Source of the DNA: Streptomyces sp. DH24
Lineage (GTDB): Bacteria > Actinomycetota > Actinomycetes > Streptomycetales > Streptomycetaceae
Direction of reading: 5' to 3'
DNA: 53,217 bases
Assembly (NCBI RefSeq): GCF_029813775.1
Contig: NZ_JARVKW010000047.1
Location: 1 to 53,217, forward strand
The notes under the pieces were generated by a model. The model made no database searches and was not told the origin of the DNA. It saw nothing but the letters and a program-made list of their open reading frames with translations. Made by a program: the position numbers and the translations under genes. The stretch's first letter is position 1. Every line of letters starts with the position of its first letter. Shown here piece after piece: positions 47,043 to 53,217 of this stretch.

Positions 47043-48461
47043 CTACCGGCCGGGCGGGCCCGAAACGGAGGGCTCGCCCAGCTCCGCCAGCGCCCGCTTC
47101 GCCGCCGGCACGTGCAGCGGCGAGAAGTACGGGTTGATCCGCAGCGCCTCCCGAAGGTGCCGCCGCGCCGGACCCTCCCGGCCCAGGGCGTGCTCGATCA
47201 TGCCCCGGTGGTAGGCGTACGGGGCGCTGCGCACCCCGCTGCCGGGCGTGCCGCCCGTGGCGCGCACCGCGAACCGCAGCGCCTCCTCGTGCCGCCCGGC
47301 CCGGTGCAGCGCCCACCCGAGCGCGTCCGCCACCGCCACCCCCGGCTGCCGCCGCCACTCGGCCCGCAGCCGCCGTACCGCCGCCCGCGCGTCCCCGTGG
47401 TCGGCCTCGAACTGCCCCAGCACCAGCTCCTCGTCGGCCCCGCCCGCCGCCGCCGCGCGCACCCGCTCGCGCAGCAGGTCGTACTGCACCCGGGCCGCCT
47501 CCGGAAGCCGCAGCGAGTCGTACAACTCGCCCAGTTCCAGCGCGTACTGCGGCGACGGCTGCCGCGCCAGCGCCGCCCGGTACGCGCTCAGCGCCTCCGT
47601 CGTCCGGCCCAGCGCCGCCAGCGCCCGCCCCTGCCCGGCCTGCGCCGCCCGCTGGTCCGGATCGGTGCGCACCGCTTCCTGGAAGTGCCGCAGCGCGGCC
47701 TCCCGGTCGCCGCGCTCCCACGCCAGCTGCCCGGCCCGCTCCAGATACGCCGCCCGCTCCGCCGGGGCCCCGGCGTCCGCCGCCGCGTCGGACAGCGAGG
47801 CCGCCGCGTCCTCCCGCCAGCCCCGGTCCCGGTACACGGCGGCGGCCCGCGCCCGCACGGCCGGACCCGGGCCCAGCTTCGCCAGCCGGTCCAGGGCCCG
47901 GCCCGCGGCCTCGTGCTCGCCGAGCCCGCTCAGGGCGTCGATCAGCGGCGGGTACACCGTCCACCGCCGCGGGTCCAACTGCCGCGCCCGCTCGGCCCAC
48001 TGACGGCCCGCGGGAAAGTCCCGCCGGGCGTTCGCCAGCGCCGCCATCCCGCCCAGCGCCTGCGACCTCGCCTCCACCCCGGGCTCCTTCGCCCGCAGCG
48101 CGGTGCGCAGCGCCCGCTCGGCCCTCGGGTAGTACGCGGGATTCGCCGTCCGGCGGCCCTGCTCCACGTACGCCGCGCCCAGCACCGCCCACGACTCGGC
48201 GTCATCGGGATGCTCCCGCAGATGGGCCTCCCGCTCGCCGATCAGCACCGCCAGATCGGGCAGCGCGGCCGGCACCCCGGTGGTGACCGCCGCCAGGGCC
48301 CGCGCACCCGGCGCCGGTGCGGACGGTCCGCCCGCCGACCCGCCCCACGGCAGCAGCGTCAGCACCCCGCCCAGGACCACGCACCCCGCGACCGACGCGG
48401 TCAGCAGCCGCCGCCGGACCCGCGGACGCCTCGTCCGGGCCGCCTCCACGTCCTTGTCCAT
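47043..48461 (-). CDS. tetratricopeptide-repeat membrane-anchored protein
   Basis: 472 residues from ATG 48461 (MDKDVEAARTRRPRVRRRL). One membrane helix lies at about 18-40 (LLTASVAGCVVLGGVLTLLPWGG). The rest is a chain of about ten TPR-like helix pairs, for example ESWAVLGAAYVEQGRRTANPAYYPRAERALRTAL, REAALRHFQEAVRTDPDQRAAQAGQGRALAALGRTTEALSAYRAAL and GMIEHALGREGPARRHLREALRINPYFSPLH. It is probably a scaffold facing outward; no enzyme domain. The last stop lies seven bases from the hppD stop (convergent). Confidence 0.88.
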   Translation of the reverse strand: MDKDVEAARTRRPRVRRRLLTASVAGCVVLGGVLTLLPWGGSAGGPSAPAPGARALAAVTTGVPAALPDLAVLIGEREAHLREHPDDAESWAVLGAAYVEQGRRTANPAYYPRAERALRTALRAKEPGVEARSQALGGMAALANARRDFPAGRQWAERARQLDPRRWTVYPPLIDALSGLGEHEAAGRALDRLAKLGPGPAVRARAAAVYRDRGWREDAAASLSDAAADAGAPAERAAYLERAGQLAWERGDREAALRHFQEAVRTDPDQRAAQAGQGRALAALGRTTEALSAYRAALARQPSPQYALELGELYDSLRLPEAARVQYDLLRERVRAAAAGGADEELVLGQFEADHGDARAAVRRLRAEWRRQPGVAVADALGWALHRAGRHEEALRFAVRATGGTPGSGVRSAPYAYHRGMIEHALGREGPARRHLREALRINPYFSPLHVPAAKRALAELGEPSVSGPPGR

Positions 48462-48559
48462 GGCGGACACTGTGCGCCAGTACGACGACCACACCCCGGC
48501 AGGCGACGGCCGCCGCCGACGGGGTTCACACCGATGGCCCCGGGTGCGAACCTGTGATC

Positions 48560-49969
48560 ATGAGCCGTATCGAAGCGCCCCCCGAGGACGGCACGGCAGC
48601 GACCGGCGGCCTCGTCGACCGACTGCTCGGCGGCCTGCCCGCCGAGGCGGTCCTCACCGACCCCGACGTCACCGCCGCCTACGCCAACGACATGGCGAGC
48701 TTCTGCCCGGCCGGCGTCCCCGCCGTGGTCGTCCTGCCGCGCACCGTCGAACAGGTCCAGCACGTCATGCGCACCGCCACCGCGCTGCGCGTCCCGGTCG
48801 TCCCGCAGGGCGCCCGCACCGGCCTGTCCGGCGCGGCCAACGCCTCCGACGGCTGCATCGTGCTGTCCCTGACGAAGATGGACCGCATCCTGGAGATCAA
48901 CCCGGTCGACCGCGTCGCCGTCGTCGAGCCGGGCGTCATCAACGCCACGCTCTCCCGCGCCGTGCACGAACACGGCCTCTACTACCCGCCGGACCCCTCC
49001 AGCTGGGAGATGTGCACCATCGGCGGCAACATCGGCACGGCCTCGGGCGGCCTGTGCTGTGTGAAGTACGGGGTCACCGCCGAGTACGTCCTCGGCCTGG
49101 ACGTCGTGCTCGCCGACGGCCGTCTGATGTCCACCGGGCGGCGCACCGCCAAGGGCGTCGCCGGCTACGACCTGACCCGGCTGTTCGTGGGCTCCGAGGG
49201 CTCCCTCGGCATCGTCGTACGGGCCGTGCTCGCGCTCCGGCCCAAGCCGCCCGAGCAACTGGTGCTGGCCGCCGAGTTCGCGTCGGCCGCCGAGGCCTGC
49301 GACGCGGTGTGCCGGATCATGGCCGGCGGGCACGTCCCCTCACTCCTCGAACTGATGGACCGCACGACGGTCAAGGCCGTCAACGACCTGGCCCACATGG
49401 GCCTGCCGGAGACCACCGAGGCCCTGCTGCTCGCCGCGTTCGACACCCCGGACCCGGCCGCCGACCTCGCCGCCGTCGGCGCGCTGTGCGAGGCCGCCGG
49501 AGCCACCCAGGTGGTCCCCGCGGACGACGCGGCCGAGTCCGAACTGCTCCTCCAGGCACGGCGGCTGTCCCTCACCGCGCTGGAGGCGGTGCGCGGCGTG
49601 ACGATGATCGACGACGTGTGTGTGCCGCGCTCCCGGCTCGGGGACCTGATCGAGGGCGTCGAGCGGATCGCCGACAAGCACGGGCTGACCATCGGCGTCG
49701 TCGCCCACGCCGGTGACGGCAACACGCACCCGACCGTCTGCTTCGACGCCCGGGACCCCGACGAGTCCCGGCGCGCCCGCGAGTCCTTCGACGAGATCAT
49801 GGCCCTCGGCCTGGAGCTGGGCGGCACGATCACCGGCGAGCACGGCGTGGGCGTACTGAAGAAGGAGTGGCTGGCACGCGAGATCGGCCCGGTGGGCATG
49901 GAGATGCAGCGGGCCGTGAAACACGCCTTCGACCCGCTCGGCATCCTCAACCCGGGCAAACTCTTCTGA
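48560..49969 (+). CDS. FAD-linked oxidase (GlcD family)
   Basis: 469 residues. A PCMH-type FAD-binding domain at about 40-225 has VVLPRTVEQVQHVMRTATALRVPVVPQGARTGLSGAANA, then PDPSSWEMCTIGGNIGTASGGLCCVKYGVTAEYVLGLDVVLADG and GSEGSLGIV. The C-terminal FAD-linked oxidase domain has VAHAGDGNTHPTVCFDARD and GGTITGEHGVGVLKK. It probably oxidises a 2-hydroxy acid such as glycolate or D-lactate. No GlcE or GlcF partner is beside it. ATG 48560 is preferred on homology; the upstream in-frame extension to 48317 is unlike the family. Confidence 0.92.
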   Translation: MSRIEAPPEDGTAATGGLVDRLLGGLPAEAVLTDPDVTAAYANDMASFCPAGVPAVVVLPRTVEQVQHVMRTATALRVPVVPQGARTGLSGAANASDGCIVLSLTKMDRILEINPVDRVAVVEPGVINATLSRAVHEHGLYYPPDPSSWEMCTIGGNIGTASGGLCCVKYGVTAEYVLGLDVVLADGRLMSTGRRTAKGVAGYDLTRLFVGSEGSLGIVVRAVLALRPKPPEQLVLAAEFASAAEACDAVCRIMAGGHVPSLLELMDRTTVKAVNDLAHMGLPETTEALLLAAFDTPDPAADLAAVGALCEAAGATQVVPADDAAESELLLQARRLSLTALEAVRGVTMIDDVCVPRSRLGDLIEGVERIADKHGLTIGVVAHAGDGNTHPTVCFDARDPDESRRARESFDEIMALGLELGGTITGEHGVGVLKKEWLAREIGPVGMEMQRAVKHAFDPLGILNPGKLF

Positions 49970-50002
49970 CCCGGCTGGTGGCGCATCGCCCGTGACGCCG
50001 GC

Positions 50003-50479
50003 TCACTCCCCGTCCTGGAGGTCCTCCGACGGCCACGGGTCGCGCAGCCACGGGTCGTCCGCGGGAGTCGGGGCGAGCAGCTCGGCCAACGCGTCGTCCA
50101 GGCCGAGCTGCTCGCCCTCGGACCCCGGGGGCACCACCCGCAGGGTGCGCTCCAGCCAGGCCGACACCTGCGCCGTCGGGGCCTCCAGCAGGGCGTCCCC
50201 GTCCGGGGAGCTCAGCGCCATCAGCACGACGCTGCGGCCGGCGACCTGGGTCGGCCACACCCGCACGTCCCCGTGCCCGCACGGCCGGAACACCCCCTCC
50301 ACCAGCAGCTCCCGGGCGAACGTCCAGTTCACGGGGCAGTCGGAGTTGATGTGGAAGGTGATGTGGATCGCGTACGGGTCGTCGCTGCGGTAGCTCAGCC
50401 TGGCCGGGACCGGGATGCTGCGCTCGGGCGACAGAACCAGCTTGAGCTCCAGCTCCCGCTCAACCACGGTGGGGTGCAT
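50003..50479 (-). CDS. ssgG: SsgA-like sporulation protein SsgG
   Basis: 158 residues, the size and sequence class of SALPs: MHPTVVERELELKLVLSPERSIPVPARLSYRSDDPYAIHITFHINSDCPVNWTFARELLVEGVFRPCGHGDVRVWP is the diagnostic block. SALPs are found only in sporulating actinomycetes and guide septum placement and spore-wall assembly. The S. coelicolor gene at this place, close to the hppD locus, is ssgG, needed for even septum spacing, and the long acidic C-terminal tail (LAPTPADDPWLRDPWPSEDLQDGE) fits that paralogue. ATG 50479 follows GAGAGGAA. The symbol is based on synteny and family, not on an alignment. Confidence 0.88.
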   Translation of the reverse strand: MHPTVVERELELKLVLSPERSIPVPARLSYRSDDPYAIHITFHINSDCPVNWTFARELLVEGVFRPCGHGDVRVWPTQVAGRSVVLMALSSPDGDALLEAPTAQVSAWLERTLRVVPPGSEGEQLGLDDALAELLAPTPADDPWLRDPWPSEDLQDGE

Positions 50480-50754
50480 GGCGTGCGTTCCTCTCTCCGA
50501 AGGATCTCGCGCGGCCGCTGTGGTGCGCCCGCACGAGGAGAGAGCGGGCGGGGCGCGGAGCATTACGCGGGTTCGGAGAAGTTTTTTTCCGGCACCCTCC
50601 CGCACGTACGCCCGGTGGCAGGGCGCTCGTGAATTTTCGGTGCGGCAATGCCCGGAAAGGGGTGGGTACGGCCGGAGGGGCCGTGGGAGTCGCAGCGGTC
50701 TGATAGATGTGGAGGCCCCCAGACGACCCCCGAGCAGATACGGGACGACGGACC
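50480..50754. promoter_or_regulatory. divergent region of ssgG and the RDD gene
   Basis: 275 bases with a T7 run near 50581 (GAAGTTTTTTTCC) and an AT-rich GTGAATTTTCGG patch near 50630, both rare at this GC level. TAGATG at about 50703-50708 could be the -10 of the RDD gene. No dyad of note and no gene seen. Confidence 0.35.
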
Positions 50755-52341
50755 ATGAGCGCCCCAACCCCGGCACCCGGTGACGACACGCCCCGCGAGG
50801 GGTACTACCCGGACCCGTCCATTCCTGGATATGTCCGGTACTGGAACGGAACCGCCTGGGTACCGGGCACCAGTCGTCCGGCGCCCAAGGACGGCGAGCA
50901 GCTCTCCCCGCCGCCCGGGGTGCGCCCGGCGCCGCCCGCCGTCGAGGAGACCGGCCCGCACTTCTTCGACGAGGACCCGGTCGACGGGCCCGCCTCGGAG
51001 GAGCCGGCCCTTGACGGTCCGGCCTCCGACGACGCCCGGCACGGCGGCCGACCCGAGCCGGCGTCCGCCTGGGGCGCCGATCGGTCCCGTCAGTCCGGCT
51101 TCGGCACCGACCAGGACCGTCGGGTGTCGTGGGGCTCCCCGCAGACGGCCGATCCGCGGGTGGCGCACGGCGCCGGAACGCCCGCTCCCGACGCCGCGTC
51201 CCCGTCCCCGTCCGTGTCCCCGTCCGCGTCCCCGCAGGGCGCGGTCGGCGGCGAGGACTCCGCGGGCGTCGCGTCGGGCAACACGTTCGTCTTCCGCAGG
51301 CCGACGGCCGCGTCCGCGGGCGGCACCGGCGGTACGGGCGCCCCGGCGGCCGACGGTCCGACCGCCGTGGGCACGGGTGCGGGCGCCCCGGCTCCCGGCA
51401 CCGCGCGCGCCGACGACGGCACGATGACCTTCCGCGCGGTCGCCCGCCGGGTGGGACAGCAGGGCGGGCCGCCCGGTGCGGCGGGCGACGGCCCCCCGGC
51501 CCCCGGGTCCGCCGCCGGACAGGCCGCAGCCGCCCGTGCCGCGGCCCCGCGGGCCGGTGTCCAGGGTCCGGCCACCGCTCCCTCGGGCCCGCAGCAGGTG
51601 TCCCCGACGGTGCCGCCGCAGTCCGCCGGGGCGCACCGGCCCGCACCGCAGCCCGCGCAGCCCGCCGCCCCGGCGGCCCCGGTGCCGCCCGCCGCCCCGT
51701 CGGTGCCCGCCCAGACCCCGTTGACCAGCGGCCCCGGTGGCGGTCAGTCGTCCTGGGCGCAGCAGGTGCACCAGCTCGCGGGCGGCGACGAGCAGCCCGT
51801 GACGCCCTGGCGTCCCCCGGCCGACGACCCGTTCCAGGCGATGGTCCGGCAGCAGACGGCCGCCCGCCCGGCACCCCTCGGCAAGCGGCTCGCGGCACGG
51901 CTGCTGGACACCGTCGTACTCGGCGCCGTCACCGCGGTGGCCGCCGTACCGCTCGGGACGCAGGCCATCGACCACGTCAACCAGAAGATCGACGAGGCCA
52001 GGCTGAGCGGTGAGACCGTCACGGTCTGGCTGCTCGACGGCACCACGTCGGTCCACCTCGCCATCGTCCTCGCGGTGCTGCTGCTGGCCGGCGTCGTCCT
52101 GGAGGTGCTGCCCACCGCCAAGTGGGGCCGCACGCTGGGCAAGCGGGTGATGGGCCTGGACGTGCGGGACATCGAGGGCCACGACGCCCCGGAGTTCGGC
52201 GCCGCGCTGCGCCGCTGGCTGGTCTACTCGGTGCCCGGCCTGCTGGTCGTGGGAGTCGTGGGCGTGCTGTGGTGCCTGGTCGACAGGCCGTGGCGGCAGT
52301 GCTGGCACGACAAGGCCGCGCACACCTTCGTCGCGGGCTGA
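50755..52341 (+). CDS. RDD family membrane protein with DUF2510 domain
   Basis: 528 residues in three parts. Residues about 15-38 are a DUF2510 motif (REGYYPDPSIPGYVRYWNGTAWVPGT), typical of actinobacterial membrane proteins. Residues about 40-360 are a Pro/Ala-rich, probably disordered linker. Residues about 372-520 are the RDD domain (APLGKRLAARLLDTVVLGAVTAVAAVPL..., GRTLGKRVMGLDVRDI...) with three to four helices; RDD proteins have been linked to ion transport. ATG 50755 has only a weak GGACGACGG site. A shorter RDD paralogue follows 83 bases later. Confidence 0.88.
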   Translation: MSAPTPAPGDDTPREGYYPDPSIPGYVRYWNGTAWVPGTSRPAPKDGEQLSPPPGVRPAPPAVEETGPHFFDEDPVDGPASEEPALDGPASDDARHGGRPEPASAWGADRSRQSGFGTDQDRRVSWGSPQTADPRVAHGAGTPAPDAASPSPSVSPSASPQGAVGGEDSAGVASGNTFVFRRPTAASAGGTGGTGAPAADGPTAVGTGAGAPAPGTARADDGTMTFRAVARRVGQQGGPPGAAGDGPPAPGSAAGQAAAARAAAPRAGVQGPATAPSGPQQVSPTVPPQSAGAHRPAPQPAQPAAPAAPVPPAAPSVPAQTPLTSGPGGGQSSWAQQVHQLAGGDEQPVTPWRPPADDPFQAMVRQQTAARPAPLGKRLAARLLDTVVLGAVTAVAAVPLGTQAIDHVNQKIDEARLSGETVTVWLLDGTTSVHLAIVLAVLLLAGVVLEVLPTAKWGRTLGKRVMGLDVRDIEGHDAPEFGAALRRWLVYSVPGLLVVGVVGVLWCLVDRPWRQCWHDKAAHTFVAG

Positions 52342-52424
52342 CGGCACACGGCGCCTGACGATCCGGTACTCCGGACGGCCGCTCGCCGGATGCGGCGCCG
52401 GGGGGTTCGCGGTCGACTCGGGCC

Positions 52425-53171
52425 ATGAGTACCGAACCGCCCCCCGGCTCCGGTCAGCAGCCGCCGGAAGACGACCCGTTCAGGAAGCAGCCCCCGTCGC
52501 ACGGCAGCCAGCCACCCCCTCCCGGCGGCGGCCAGCCCCCGCCGTACCCGGGCGGCGGAGGCCCTTACGGCGGCGGGCCGTACGGCGGCCAGGGCCCGGG
52601 CGGCGGTCCCTACGGAGGCGGCGGGGGACCGTACGGGGGCGGCGGCCCCTACGGCGGAGGCTCCGGCCCCTACGGCGGTGACCCCTACGGCGGCGGCAAC
52701 CACCCCGGCGATCCGCTCGCCGGAATGCCGCCGCTCGCGGACAGCGGCAAGCGCACCCTGGCCCGCATCATCGACATGATCCTCGTCGGCGCCGTCGTCT
52801 GGCTGCTCACCCTGGCGTTCGGTGTCGACGAGTACAACGTGAACGGTGAGGAGATCGAGGTCGGCAAGTCCTTCGGGCAGTCCCTCGTCGCGGCCGTCCT
52901 GTACATCGCGTACGACACCCTGATGACCGCCAGGGACGGACAGACGCTCGGCAAGAAGCTGATGAAGCTGCGGGTGGCCAACCTGGACAACGGCTCCACG
53001 CCGTCCGTGCAGAGCGCGCTGATCCGGGCGCTGGTGCTGTGGGTCCCGTTCGCCTTCTGCTGCGCCTGCGTGTGGACGGCGATCTCGGGCGGATGGAGCT
53101 TCTTCGACAAGCCGTACAAACAGGGCCTGCACGACAAGGCGGCCAAAACGGTGGTGGTCAGCACCGGTTGA
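52425..53171 (+). CDS. RDD family membrane protein with Gly/Tyr/Pro-rich head
   Basis: 248 residues. Residues 1-103 are low-complexity, Pro/Gln-rich then GGGPYGGG-type repeats, with no charge after residue 30. Residues about 106-240 are the RDD domain: SGKRTLARIIDMILVGAVVWLLTLAF carries the R...D pair, TARDGQTLGKKLMKLRVANLD the second signature, and WSFFDKPYKQGLHDKAAKTVVV the end. It probably arose by duplication with the preceding RDD gene; the heads are unrelated. ATG 52425 has no clear ribosome site. The final 46 bases of the window show nothing. Confidence 0.88.
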   Translation: MSTEPPPGSGQQPPEDDPFRKQPPSHGSQPPPPGGGQPPPYPGGGGPYGGGPYGGQGPGGGPYGGGGGPYGGGGPYGGGSGPYGGDPYGGGNHPGDPLAGMPPLADSGKRTLARIIDMILVGAVVWLLTLAFGVDEYNVNGEEIEVGKSFGQSLVAAVLYIAYDTLMTARDGQTLGKKLMKLRVANLDNGSTPSVQSALIRALVLWVPFAFCCACVWTAISGGWSFFDKPYKQGLHDKAAKTVVVSTG

Positions 53172-53217
53172 GGCGGGACGGCTGCCGGACACGCGACGAG
53201 CGGGTGGCGGCGGGACC

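Overview
The window is a stretch of chromosome from a Streptomyces or very close relative. GC content is very high throughout. Genes use GTG and even TTG starts, and several starts sit 6-7 bases after a TANNNT -10 hexamer (leaderless genes). Markers include an SsgA-like sporulation protein, the hppD/hpdA/hpdR set, nnaR, a HupA-type HU and a DasR-type operator. From memory, the order ssgG - hppD/hpdA - betaine transporter - hpdR - GH20/sugar ABC - murA - hup - malic enzyme - sigU/rsuA - nnaR/narK matches a conserved core block of the S. coelicolor chromosome (about SCO2920-SCO2965, inverted here). Most of it is therefore core rather than a mobile island. No integrase, transposase, rRNA operon or CRISPR array was seen.

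Layout. 1-2.5 kb: an MFS transporter divergent from a LysR regulator. 2.7-8.0 kb: a three-gene operon of a long repeat-bearing membrane protein, a polysaccharide deacetylase fused to a GT2 glycosyltransferase, and an acyltransferase, looking like a surface-polysaccharide machine. 8.1-10.8 kb: secreted phospholipase A2, nadE and a small membrane protein. 11-13.6 kb: a nitrate/nitrite transporter and its regulator NnaR. 13.8-18.3 kb: CGNR zinc-finger protein, ECF sigma and anti-sigma pair (sigU/rsuA type), and a HelD/UvrD-like ATPase. 18.4-20.8 kb: a probable structured small RNA, malic enzyme and HU. 21-23.5 kb: murA, YqgE family and DUF3039 genes.

23.5-28.4 kb: an aminosugar operon (binding protein, two permeases, GH20 hexosaminidase) behind a candidate DasR site, with no ATPase of its own. 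28.7-34.1 kb: a three-subunit molybdenum hydroxylase-like operon. Its iron-sulfur subunit carries an extension of about 530 residues, and its large subunit lacks the usual catalytic glutamate. 34.4-35.2 kb: a SUKH-4-like protein whose 3' end runs antisense into a tRNA-like gene with an encoded CCA but no normal anticodon arm. 35.4-41.5 kb: MFS transporter, DEAD/DEAH-type helicase, IclR regulator (hpdR), membrane-anchored S16 peptidase, a small ORF and an ArsR regulator. 41.5-47.0 kb: a glycine-betaine/choline ABC transporter, then hpdA divergent from hppD for tyrosine catabolism. 47-53.2 kb: TPR protein, GlcD-like oxidase, ssgG and two RDD membrane proteins.

The least explained items are the tRNA-like gene, the molybdenum hydroxylase-like complex, the small RNA before the malic enzyme gene, and the repeat protein coupled to the deacetylase-glycosyltransferase. 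All identifications come from reading the sequence and from memory of these families; no database search was run.
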